From DASQUK01 sp046723645 (GTDB taxonomy: Bacteria > Actinomycetota > Acidimicrobiia > Acidimicrobiales > VFJN01), in contig JBKOUY010000176.1 in the NCBI GenBank assembly GCA_046723645.1, positions 1 to 7,710 on the forward strand: DNA of 7,710 nucleotides, read 5' to 3'. The position numbers and the translations under genes were made by a program. Below the pieces are notes generated by a model, which made no database searches, was not told the DNA's origin, and was given only the letters and a program-made list of their open reading frames with translations. Shown piece by piece: positions 1-6,304 of this stretch (the stretch's first letter is position 1; each line of letters starts with the position of its first letter).

Positions 1-992
1 ACGACTTCGCCGTCGGGCTCGACGCCTCCGCGACCGGCGACGACGCCTTCACGCAGGCGTTCGCAGGCGGGACCAACATCGTGGCGCTGATCCCGGGCGA
101 CGAGCTGCGCGACGAATACGTGATCATCGGCGCGCACTACGACCACCTCGGCAGCCGCTGTGACAGCGCCGATCCCGCCGACACGATCTGCAACGGCGCC
201 ACCGACAACGCCACCGGCGTGGCGGCGGTTCTCGCGATCGGCGAGCAGCTGGCGCGCGAGCGGGGCGGCCCGAGCCGGTCGGTGGTCCTCGCGTTCTGGG
301 ACCGCGAGGAGGACGGCCTGCGGGGATCTCGGGCCTGGATCGCCGAACCGCCGGTGCCGCTGGCGCAGACGGTCGCCTACATGAACTACGACATCCAGGG
401 GGCGAACATCCTGCCCACCCTGCGCGACACCACGTTCGCCATCGGCGCCGAGACCGGCGGCGACCGGCTCACGGCGGCGGTCGGGCGGGCCGTCCGGCCG
501 GGTGCGCTGGACACGCAGCGGCTGAGCTGGATCTTCGGCCAGGGCAGGAGCGACTACCTGCCGTTCATCCAGGCCGGCGTCCCGACCGTGTTCTTCTCGG
601 ACTCGACCGGGCCCTGCTACCACACGGCGCAGGACGAGGCCGACGTCGTCGACTACGCCAAGCTCCGCCAGCAGGTCAGCGACGGCATCCGGCTGGCGCG
701 GGACCTCACCGGCGGCGGCGCCAGGCCGGCGTTCGTCCCGGACACCCCGGCCGCGACCTACGACGACGCCGTCGCGCTGCGGGAGGTCGCTGACCGCGCG
801 CTGCCGGACCTGGACCGCTTCGACGCCGACCAGCAGGAGACGCTGCTGGCGTTCAACGCCAGCCTTGCCGACATCGTGGCCGCCGGACCCGACGAGTTCG
901 GCCCCGACGACGTGGCCACCGTCCTCGCAGGGGCCGCCAACGCCGTCGAAATCTTCACCTCGGGCGACTGCGACGGGTTCACGCATCCCTGA
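1..992 (+). CDS. M28 family zinc metallopeptidase (aminopeptidase-like), 5' truncated
   Basis: The frame is open from the first complete codon at position 3, so the gene begins outside the window; the internal GTG at 81 is not taken as the start because upstream codons (TNIVALIPGDE) already read as typical M28 sequence. About 329 residues are visible. The two-zinc ligand set of the family can be picked out: H45 and D47 in the AHYDHLG block, D68 in NGATDNATG, the pair E102-E103 in WDREEDGLRGS (E102 as general base), D130 in MNYDIQG and H207 in CYHT. All expected metal ligands are present, so it should be active in cleaving N-terminal residues from peptides or proteins. Many such enzymes are exported; a signal peptide cannot be judged here. 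Several cysteines (near C53, C63, C205 and the C-terminus) would fit disulfides in an exported protein, which is inference. The last ~100 residues beyond the catalytic core are acidic and alanine-rich, probably helical, and match no domain I recognise. Substrate is unknown. Confidence 0.9.
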   Translation, partial: DFAVGLDASATGDDAFTQAFAGGTNIVALIPGDELRDEYVIIGAHYDHLGSRCDSADPADTICNGATDNATGVAAVLAIGEQLARERGGPSRSVVLAFWDREEDGLRGSRAWIAEPPVPLAQTVAYMNYDIQGANILPTLRDTTFAIGAETGGDRLTAAVGRAVRPGALDTQRLSWIFGQGRSDYLPFIQAGVPTVFFSDSTGPCYHTAQDEADVVDYAKLRQQVSDGIRLARDLTGGGARPAFVPDTPAATYDDAVALREVADRALPDLDRFDADQQETLLAFNASLADIVAAGPDEFGPDDVATVLAGAANAVEIFTSGDCDGFTHP

Positions 993-1019
993 CCGCCACC
1001 CCCGAGCGCCGGCCCGGCC

Positions 1020-1056
1020 GTGACCTCGGCCCCGCCGACCTGCCACGCTGGTCCCG
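1020..1056 (+). promoter_or_regulatory. Putative housekeeping promoter giving a leaderless acyl-CoA dehydrogenase mRNA
   Basis: A -35-like GTGACC (1020-1025, four of six matches to TTGACA) is followed by 18 nt and a -10-like CACGCT (1044-1049, fitting the A and final T of TAnnnT). Six nucleotides later comes the GTG at 1056, where transcription would begin. This is the spacing expected of the leaderless genes common in actinobacteria, and no Shine-Dalgarno precedes 1056. Hexamer matches are imperfect, so confidence is moderate. Confidence 0.45.
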
Positions 1057-2837
1057 TGATCGACTGGTCAGACATCGACGCGGTGGTGGGGCAGAACTGG
1101 TACCGGCTCGACCCCGACTTCCAGGACCGGGTGCGGCGCGACTGCCCACCCGACGACCTGGCCTGGGCCGACGCCACGCTCGACGCGTTCGGTGACCTCG
1201 TCGGCGGCCCCATCGCCCGGGCCGCCGACACGATCGACGCCCATCCCCCCGAGCTGGTCCGCTACGACCGCTGGGCCAACGACGTAGGCGAGATCGCCCA
1301 CCACCCCGCCATGCTCGACGCCAAGCGGGCGCTCTGGCAGGCCGGCTACCCCTCGGGGTTCGCGGCGCAGGCCGAGGCGCGCGGGCGGCCGACGCCCGGC
1401 GTGGTGCTCGGCGGCGCCAGCTACCTCCTGTCCCAGGCCGACACGGGCATGGTCTGCAGCCTCGGCATGACCTCAGGCGTCGCGGGCCTGGTCGACGCCT
1501 ACGCGCCGCCCGACGTGCGCGACGACCTGCTGGCCGGCCTCCGAGCCGCCGACGTCGACCGTGCGGTCGACGGGTCGATGTTCCTGACCGAGCGCGACGG
1601 GGGGTCCGACCTCGGGCGCACCGTCCACTGCACCGCCCGCGATCTCGGCGACGGCCGGGTGGAGATCAGCGGCGAGAAGTGGTTCTGCTCCAACGTCGAC
1701 GGCGCCGCCATTGTGCTGCTGGCCCGGCCCGAGGGTGCCCCCGATGGGCCCGCCGGGCTCGGCCTCTACCTGGTGCCCCGGGTGCTCGACGACGGGTCGC
1801 TCAACCGCTACACGATCCGCCGGCTCAAGCAGAAGCTGGGGACGAAGAGCGTGCCCACCGGCGAGGTCGAGCTCGACGCCGCCCTCGGCTACGCGCTCCG
1901 CCCACCGAGGCCCGCTGCGGGCGCGCCGACCGGGTCCGGCGACGCCGTCGAACGCTCCGCCTCGGACTCCGGTGGCCTGGCGCGGATGATGGAGATGGTC
2001 AACGGCAGCCGCTTCGGGGTTGCGCTCATGGGGCTCGGCATCGCCCGGCGCTGCTTCGCCGAGGCGGCCGCCTGGGCGCACCACCGGCAGGCGAAGGGCC
2101 GGGCGCTCGTCGACCTGCCGCTGGTCCGCGAGCAGCTCGTCGACCTCCTCGCCGAGCTGGAGGCGGCGGTGGCCCTGGGCTTCGAGTGCGCCGCCGCCAG
2201 CGGGTTCGAGGATGGTGCCCGGCTGCGCCGCATCCTGGTGCCGGCGGCCAAGGTTCGGCTGTGCCGGCTCGGCGTCGAGGCGGCGTCGTACGCGGTAGAG
2301 CTGCACGGCGGCAACGGCTACTGCGAGGACTGGGGCCTGACCCGCCAGCTGCGTGACGCCCAGTGCCATCCCATCTGGGAGGGCAGCGAGAACATCTGCG
2401 TGCTGGACGTGTTGCGGAGCATCCGCCGGGATGCCGCCCACGAGGCGGTCGTCGCCCGGATCGACCGGGCGGTGGGCACGGCGCGCGGGGGCGCGCCTGG
2501 CTGGGCCCAGCCCGCGGTCGACGCCGTCGCCGCCGCGCGGGACGAGCTTGCCGGCCGCGTGGAGGCCATCGGGGGACTCGAGCCCGACGCGGCCGAGGCG
2601 CTGTCGGGGCGGCTCTGCGATCACCTGGTGCGCACGGCGTCGGCGGCGCTGCTGCTCGAGCAGGCCGGTGAGGGCGGTGACCGGGCCACCCACAAGGGCC
2701 TGGTCGGTCTCCGCTATGCCCGCCGGCACCTGCTGCCGGGCGCCCCGTGGTCCGACGCCATCGCCGCCACGGTCGGGCGCGAGCTCCTGGCGTCCGGGGC
2801 CGTCGGTGACGACGCCGCCGCCAAGGCCGCAGCCTGA
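1056..2837 (+). CDS. AidB-like acyl-CoA dehydrogenase family flavoprotein
   Basis: The 593-residue product belongs to the acyl-CoA dehydrogenase superfamily and most resembles the AidB branch. Evidence in order: an AidB-type N-terminal region with PPELVRYDRW and a following HHPAM block; the flavin/substrate loop around M175-D185 (MFLTERDGGSDLG, compare MTEKQGGSDV of E. coli AidB); a GEKWFCSN block; RRLKQKLGTKSVPTGEVE; and the C-terminal LHGGNGYCEDWGL (from L416) and IWEGSENICVLDVLR (from I440). FAD binding is expected. Family members oxidise acyl-CoA thioesters, whereas E. coli AidB is linked to the alkylation stress response and binds DNA; which applies here cannot be told. The GTG at 1056 is preferred over the in-frame GTG at 1020: the 12 extra residues look unconserved, and 1020 falls in the likely -35 element. 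A proline/alanine/serine-rich insert of about 24 residues (near 282-305) interrupts the usual short link before the GLARMMEMVNGSR block. The gene lies 63 bp after the peptidase. Confidence 0.88.
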   Translation: MIDWSDIDAVVGQNWYRLDPDFQDRVRRDCPPDDLAWADATLDAFGDLVGGPIARAADTIDAHPPELVRYDRWANDVGEIAHHPAMLDAKRALWQAGYPSGFAAQAEARGRPTPGVVLGGASYLLSQADTGMVCSLGMTSGVAGLVDAYAPPDVRDDLLAGLRAADVDRAVDGSMFLTERDGGSDLGRTVHCTARDLGDGRVEISGEKWFCSNVDGAAIVLLARPEGAPDGPAGLGLYLVPRVLDDGSLNRYTIRRLKQKLGTKSVPTGEVELDAALGYALRPPRPAAGAPTGSGDAVERSASDSGGLARMMEMVNGSRFGVALMGLGIARRCFAEAAAWAHHRQAKGRALVDLPLVREQLVDLLAELEAAVALGFECAAASGFEDGARLRRILVPAAKVRLCRLGVEAASYAVELHGGNGYCEDWGLTRQLRDAQCHPIWEGSENICVLDVLRSIRRDAAHEAVVARIDRAVGTARGGAPGWAQPAVDAVAAARDELAGRVEAIGGLEPDAAEALSGRLCDHLVRTASAALLLEQAGEGGDRATHKGLVGLRYARRHLLPGAPWSDAIAATVGRELLASGAVGDDAAAKAAA

Positions 2838-2909
2838 TCGCCCGACGGAACGTCCCCTGTCGCGACCCAGCGTCGCCTGGTTGACTGGCCCCCGGCGGGC
2901 CTTCTCCCC

Positions 2910-2915
2910 AGGAGG
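2910..2915 (+). promoter_or_regulatory. Strong Shine-Dalgarno for the dodecin gene
   Basis: A full AGGAGG lies 5 nt before the ATG at 2921. It is the only clear consensus ribosome binding site in the window and it fixes the dodecin start. It implies a leadered mRNA and efficient translation of this gene, unlike the apparently leaderless neighbours. Confidence 0.85.
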
Positions 2916-2920
2916 ACGTC

Positions 2921-3124
2921 ATGTCGTCGGTAGCCAAGACGATCGAGCTGAGCGCCGAGTCGCCCGAGAGCTTCGAGGACGCCATCAGGGTCGGCGTCGC
3001 CAAGGCCGGTGAAACCGTCCACAACATCGAGGCCGGGTACGTCAAGGAGGAGAAGGTGATCGTCACCAACGGCGAGGTGACCGGCTTCCGCGTGCACATG
3101 CAGCTCACGTTCGTCGTCGACTGA
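2921..3124 (+). CDS. Dodecin family small protein lacking the flavin-stacking tryptophan
   Basis: A 67-residue protein of normal dodecin length. It shows the family pattern: an N-terminal strand (VAKTIELSAES), a helix (PESFEDAIRVGVAKAGETV), then two strands ending in VHMQLTFVVD. Dodecins assemble into hollow dodecamers that store or buffer flavins; a second class, including the M. tuberculosis protein described as calcium dodecin, lacks the flavin tryptophan. In flavin dodecins the strand after the helix carries a Trp that stacks on the isoalloxazine ring; here the aligned position in NIEAGYVKEE is about A38 and the protein has no Trp at all. Flavin binding is therefore doubtful and a Trp-less subtype is more likely (inference by eye alignment). 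The start is set by AGGAGG five bases upstream. The gene follows the acyl-CoA dehydrogenase by 83 bp on the same strand, so read-through is possible. Its last 20 bp overlap the 3' end of the convergent hrpB. Confidence 0.87.
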   Translation: MSSVAKTIELSAESPESFEDAIRVGVAKAGETVHNIEAGYVKEEKVIVTNGEVTGFRVHMQLTFVVD

Positions 3125-5648
3125 CGCCCGCGGCCGGATCCGCCGGCCAGTCGTGCTTGGGATAGCGGCCGGCCATCTGCCTGCGCACGTCGCTCCACGA
3201 CCCGTCCCAGAACCCGCCCAGGTCGCTCGTCACCTGCACCGGCCGCCCCGCCGGTGACAGCAGGTGGAGCACGACCGGCACCCGACCGCCGGCGACCGTG
3301 GGCGTCTCGCGGGATCCGAACATCTCCTGCACCCGGACCGCCAGAACCGGCGGATCGCCAGGCGCCCCGCGCGCGTAGTCGAGCGTCACACGGCGGCCGC
3401 TGGGCACGGTCACCGCCGCCGGGGCCAGGCGGTCGAGGTCGCCCACCAGCTCGGCCGGGACCATCGCACGCAGGGTCCGGACCATGTCGACGCGCTCGAG
3501 GTCCGCTCGCCCGGTCGCACCCGTGGCGGCCAGCACGGGCGCCAGCCACACGTCGAGGCGACGGCGCAACGCCCCGTCCGAGGCGTCGGGCCAAGGCTCG
3601 CCGAGCACGGCGCGCAGGAAGGCGATCCGCGCCTGGAGCGACCGGGCGGCGTCGGTCCAGGGCAGCGCCGCCAGGTTGGTGGACCGCACCCGGTCGATCA
3701 GCGCCGCCGTGGTGGCCGTCCCGGGCGGCGGTCGTCGCTCGACCACGCCCAGCCGCAGCCGCCCCAGCCGCCGCTCGACCCGGGCCACGAGGTCGTCGTG
3801 CTCGCGGTCCCAGACGATCCGCGCGTGCTCGTCGACCTGGTGGCCGGCGACGTCGTCGAGCTGGGCGGGGTCGAGGGGCGCGGCGAGCCGGATCCGCCCG
3901 TTGCGCCTGCGCCCGTCGACCTCGGCCACCGCCAGGAACGGCTCGCGGGCCAGTGTGTCGTCGGCGGACAGCCAGCCCTCCGTGCCGGCCATCAGCACGA
4001 AGCGCCCGGGGCCGCCACGCGCCTGGGCGATCCGGTCCGGGTAGGCCACGCCGAGCAGCGGGCCGGCCTCGGCGGGGTCGCCCCCGCCGACGGGCACCCC
4101 CAGCCGTCGGGCGAGGTCGTGCGCCCGGTCCCGCGTGGCCCGCAGGGCCCGGCCATCCGCCTGCGGGTGCCGCAGCGTCGGATCGTCCAGCAGCGCGAGG
4201 CGCAGCCCGACGTCGACGGGGAGGTCGTCCCGCGACCGGCTCCGGAGCACATCGCGATCCTCCAGCAGGGCGGCCAGCAGGGAGCCGAGCCAGCCCTGGC
4301 CGCGATCGCGGGCGGCGAGCAGCATGCGTGCGAGCCGGGGATGCAGCGGCAGCGCCACCATCTCGCGGCCGGTCCGGGTCGGGACCCCGCCTGCGTCGAG
4401 CGCCCCCAGGTCGGTGAGCAGGCGCTGCGCCTCGTCGAGGGCCCGGGGCGGCGGGGGATCGAGGAATGGCAGGTCGCCGGCCTGCGTCCCCCACACGGCC
4501 ACCTCCAGGGCCAGCCCCGCCAGGTCGGCCTTGCGGATCTCGGGCTCGTCGAAACGCGCGCGTGCCGCGTGCTCGACCTTCGACCAGAGGCGGACCGCCA
4601 CGCCCGGTCCCAGCCGGCCGGCCCTGCCGGCGCGCTGCTCGGCCGATGCCCGTGAGGCGGGAACCGTGGTCAGCCGCGTGAGCCCGGTGCCGGCGTCGAA
4701 AACCGGCCGGCGGGCCAGGCCCGCGTCGACCACGACCCGCACGCCGTCGACCGTGAGGCTGGTCTCGGCGATGTCGGTGGCCAGGACCACCTTGCGCCGG
4801 CCGGGCAGGCCGGGCGCCAGGGCGGCGTCCTGCTCGCCGGCCGGCAACGCCCCGTACAGGCGGTGGACGTCGACGGCCGCCTCCGGGCCGAGCGCACCAT
4901 CGAGCTGGTCGGCGGTCCGCACGATCTCCGCGGCGCCGGGCAGGAAGGCGAGCACGTCGCCCTCGGCTTCGGTGCCGGCCGTCTCCCGCAGCGCCCGGCG
5001 GACGGCGCCGACCATGGCCGGCTCCAGGTGCTCGCGCGGCCGGCGGGGCGCCCAGCGCACCTCGATGGCATGCGATCGCGTCTCGCTGGCGATCACGGGC
5101 GCCGGCTGACGCCCGGGTGCCGCCAACAGGCCGGCGACGCGGTCGCCGTCGAGCGTCGCCGACATCACCAGCAGGCGAAGCTCGGGCCGCAGGTGGCGGC
5201 GGGCGTCGAGGGCGAGCGCGAGGCCCAGGTCGGCCTGGAGGTGGCGCTCGTGGAACTCGTCGAAGATCACGAGGCCCACACCGTCGAGGCCGGGATCCCG
5301 CTGCATGTGCCGGGTGAGGATGCCCTCCGTGACCACCTCGATGCGCGTGCCGGGGCCAACCCTGCGCTCGTCGCGGGTGCGGTAGCCGACGGTCTCGCCC
5401 ACCGGTTCCCGCAGCAGTGCCGCCATCCGGCGGGCCGCGGCCCGGGTTGCCAGCCGGCGCGGCTCGAGCATGACGATGCGACGACCGGCCAGCCACGGTT
5501 CGTCGACCATCGCCAACGGCACGACGGTCGTCTTGCCGGCGCCGGGCGCCGCCTGGAGCACCGCGTGCCCGGCGCCGGCGAGCGCCGCCCGTAGCTCGTC
5601 GAGGCTGGCAACGACCGGTAGCGACGCTGCGGCGGGCGGCAGGATCAC
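3105..5648 (-). CDS. hrpB: ATP-dependent RNA helicase HrpB (DEAH-box, superfamily 2)
   Basis: Using the GTG at 5648 gives 847 residues, close to the roughly 810-825 of enterobacterial HrpB. Helicase motifs are complete and in order: Walker A APGAGKTT (34-41), Ia LEPRR (61-65), DEAH-type Walker B DEFH (130-133), SAT (163-165), motif V ATDIAETSLT (290-299) and motif VI QRAGRAGR (338-345). The tail has the HrpB C-terminal signature, including DLGGFW and RYPKHDWP (near 828-834). The protein should couple ATP hydrolysis to RNA unwinding in the cytoplasm; the cellular role of HrpB is poorly defined. The open frame runs back to 5837, but its first 63 codons lie antisense-free inside the sigma gene on the same strand and look like serine/arginine-rich out-of-frame sequence. 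The 5648 GTG lies 16 nt after the sigma stop, though without a clear Shine-Dalgarno. The tight co-directional spacing suggests co-transcription with the sigma gene. The stop overlaps the dodecin 3' end tail to tail. Confidence 0.93.
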   Translation of the reverse strand: MILPPAAASLPVVASLDELRAALAGAGHAVLQAAPGAGKTTVVPLAMVDEPWLAGRRIVMLEPRRLATRAAARRMAALLREPVGETVGYRTRDERRVGPGTRIEVVTEGILTRHMQRDPGLDGVGLVIFDEFHERHLQADLGLALALDARRHLRPELRLLVMSATLDGDRVAGLLAAPGRQPAPVIASETRSHAIEVRWAPRRPREHLEPAMVGAVRRALRETAGTEAEGDVLAFLPGAAEIVRTADQLDGALGPEAAVDVHRLYGALPAGEQDAALAPGLPGRRKVVLATDIAETSLTVDGVRVVVDAGLARRPVFDAGTGLTRLTTVPASRASAEQRAGRAGRLGPGVAVRLWSKVEHAARARFDEPEIRKADLAGLALEVAVWGTQAGDLPFLDPPPPRALDEAQRLLTDLGALDAGGVPTRTGREMVALPLHPRLARMLLAARDRGQGWLGSLLAALLEDRDVLRSRSRDDLPVDVGLRLALLDDPTLRHPQADGRALRATRDRAHDLARRLGVPVGGGDPAEAGPLLGVAYPDRIAQARGGPGRFVLMAGTEGWLSADDTLAREPFLAVAEVDGRRRNGRIRLAAPLDPAQLDDVAGHQVDEHARIVWDREHDDLVARVERRLGRLRLGVVERRPPPGTATTAALIDRVRSTNLAALPWTDAARSLQARIAFLRAVLGEPWPDASDGALRRRLDVWLAPVLAATGATGRADLERVDMVRTLRAMVPAELVGDLDRLAPAAVTVPSGRRVTLDYARGAPGDPPVLAVRVQEMFGSRETPTVAGGRVPVVLHLLSPAGRPVQVTSDLGGFWDGSWSDVRRQMAGRYPKHDWPADPAAGVSRRRT

Positions 5649-5664
5649 GCAGAACCGGGCCCGG

Positions 5665-6231
5665 TCAGCCGTGGTCGACGGGCGACAGCTCGCGGATGAG
5701 CTGGTCGCGGGCGCGCGCCACCCGTGAGCGGATGGTCCCCACTGGACATCCGCAGACGGCCGCCGCGCCCGCATAGTCGAACCCGAGGAGCTGGGTGAGG
5801 ACGAAGGCGGTCCGCCGGTCCGGATCGAGGCGGGCAAGCAGCTGGTCGCTGAGCGTCGAGTCGCCCAGGCTGATCTCGACCGTCGAGGGCTCGGCCCGGT
5901 CGATCAGCAGCCTGGTGAGCCGGCGGCGCCGGGACGCCACACGGACGGCGTCGACGGCCGCCCGCCGGGCGATCGATAGCAGCCACGTGCGGGCCCCGGC
6001 ATCGCCGCGATAGGCGGGCAGCGCCCCGATGGCCCGCGTGTAGGTGTCCTGGGCGGCGTCCTCGGCCAGGTCCCGCCCGGCCACGGCCGTGACGAGGCGG
6101 ACGACGTCGCTCCACGTCCTGCGGACGAACGACGACAGTGCCAGGGGGTCGCCGTCCCTGGCCGCCAGCGCCAGCGCCGTCACGTCGTCCATGGCGCCGC
6201 AACGTAGGGGTTCGGCCTGATCCGATGCCAT
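5665..6231 (-). CDS. ECF-family RNA polymerase sigma factor, SigC-like
   Basis: Extracytoplasmic-function sigma factor of 188 residues from the ATG at 6231, or 175 from the ATG at 6192. Counting from the latter, region 2 spans roughly 20-86 with AEDAAQDTYTRAIG (43-56) and ARTWLLSIARRAAVDAVR (67-84); region 4 spans about 115-168 with the helix-turn-helix stretch YAGAAAVCGCPVGTIRSRVARAR (in two parts, Y140-P150 and V151-R162). The ALALAARDGD opening, ARTWLLSIAR, TQLLG and CGCPVGTIRSRVARAR blocks closely resemble M. tuberculosis SigC as I recall it. It should direct RNA polymerase to promoters with a GGAAC-type -35 and CG-type -10, and such a promoter lies immediately upstream of 6231, placing that ATG 9 nt after the -10. 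The 6192 start has its own hexamer TACGTT 8 nt upstream, so two forms are possible. The gene is divergent from its likely anti-sigma and lies 16 nt upstream of hrpB on the same strand. Confidence 0.93.
   Translation of the reverse strand: MASDQAEPLRCGAMDDVTALALAARDGDPLALSSFVRRTWSDVVRLVTAVAGRDLAEDAAQDTYTRAIGALPAYRGDAGARTWLLSIARRAAVDAVRVASRRRRLTRLLIDRAEPSTVEISLGDSTLSDQLLARLDPDRRTAFVLTQLLGFDYAGAAAVCGCPVGTIRSRVARARDQLIRELSPVDHG
6201..6206 (-). promoter_or_regulatory. Possible second -10 element for the short form of the sigma factor
   Basis: On the minus strand TACGTT matches TAnnnT and sits 8 nt before the ATG at 6192, so a near-leaderless transcript could start there. The best upstream -35-like hexamer is ATGGCA (minus strand of 6226-6231) at 19 nt, which is weak. 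It could supply basal housekeeping transcription, but might be chance. Confidence 0.3.
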
Positions 6232-6266
6232 CTCCAGGTGTACGGCCGGGAGGCCCGGGTGGTTCC
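6231..6266 (-). promoter_or_regulatory. Putative ECF-type autoregulatory promoter of the sigma gene
   Basis: Minus strand: GGAACC (complement of 6261-6266), exactly 16 nt, CGTA (complement of 6241-6244), 9 nt, then ATG at 6231. GGAAC-type -35 with a CG-type -10 at about 16-17 nt is the known ECF arrangement. Transcription would start at or next to the ATG, giving a leaderless mRNA. The element mirrors the one on the opposite strand. The match is read directly; promoter activity and recognition by this sigma are inferred. Confidence 0.6.
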
Positions 6267-6288
6267 CGGGAACCGGATCGGGTTCCCG
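6261..6288. repeat. Overlapping inverted repeats with three GGGAACC half-sites
   Basis: Positions 6261-6274 form a perfect 14-bp palindrome (GGTTCCCGGGAACC). Its right half, extended to 8 bases (6267-6274, CGGGAACC), pairs again with 6281-6288 (GGTTCCCG) across a 6-nt gap. The outer halves supply -35 elements for both divergent promoters. The third half-site lies within the plus-strand promoter spacer, where a bound protein could block or help polymerase. All of it lies upstream of the predicted transcription starts, so it acts as DNA rather than RNA, if it acts. Confidence 0.7.
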
Positions 6289-6304
6289 CACGACTGTTCC
6301 CACA
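6269..6304 (+). promoter_or_regulatory. Putative ECF-type promoter of the anti-sigma/copCD operon
   Basis: GGAACC (6269-6274), exactly 16 nt, CGAC (6291-6294), 9 nt, then ATG at 6304. The spacing is identical to the promoter on the other strand. GACTGT (6292-6297) also ends 6 nt before the ATG and could be read as a poor TAnnnT hexamer, so housekeeping recognition is not excluded. There is no Shine-Dalgarno, which fits a leaderless mRNA. Confidence 0.6.

Noticed and set aside
1473..2729. Minus-strand open frame of 418 codons opposite the acyl-CoA dehydrogenase
   Set aside because: It is antisense to a well-supported enzyme and has no recognisable domain.
2881..2886. TTGACT as a -35 element for the dodecin
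   Set aside because: No TAnnnT-like hexamer lies 16-19 nt downstream, where the Shine-Dalgarno region sits.
3132..3148. GC hairpin (GGCCGG, 5-nt loop, CCGGCC) just after the dodecin stop as a terminator
   Set aside because: The stem is only 6 bp, there is no T-tract on either strand, and it lies within hrpB codons; in GC-rich DNA such hairpins are frequent.
3254..5109. Several long plus-strand open frames opposite hrpB
   Set aside because: Low-complexity Arg/Pro/Ala/Gly composition and no family motifs; hrpB on the other strand has all helicase motifs in order.
2026..5496. A minus-strand open frame of over 1,100 codons spanning parts of the dehydrogenase, dodecin and hrpB regions
   Set aside because: It is Arg/Pro/Ala/Gly-rich with no domain motifs and lies out of frame with or antisense to genes with complete family signatures. 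It is a typical high-GC shadow frame.
5649..5837. N-terminal extension of HrpB to the ATG at 5837
   Set aside because: It overlaps the sigma 3' end in another frame and encodes Ser/Arg-rich sequence without HrpB similarity; the helicase region begins just after the GTG at 5648.
6265..6270. The palindrome as merely a restriction-type CCCGGG site
   Set aside because: The symmetry extends to 14 bp and is placed exactly for two ECF promoters, so a chance six-base site does not explain it.
6238..6303. GTG start at 6238 for the anti-sigma protein
   Set aside because: The 22 added codons cover the palindrome and promoter elements, and the zf-HC2 pattern naturally starts at the ATG at 6304.
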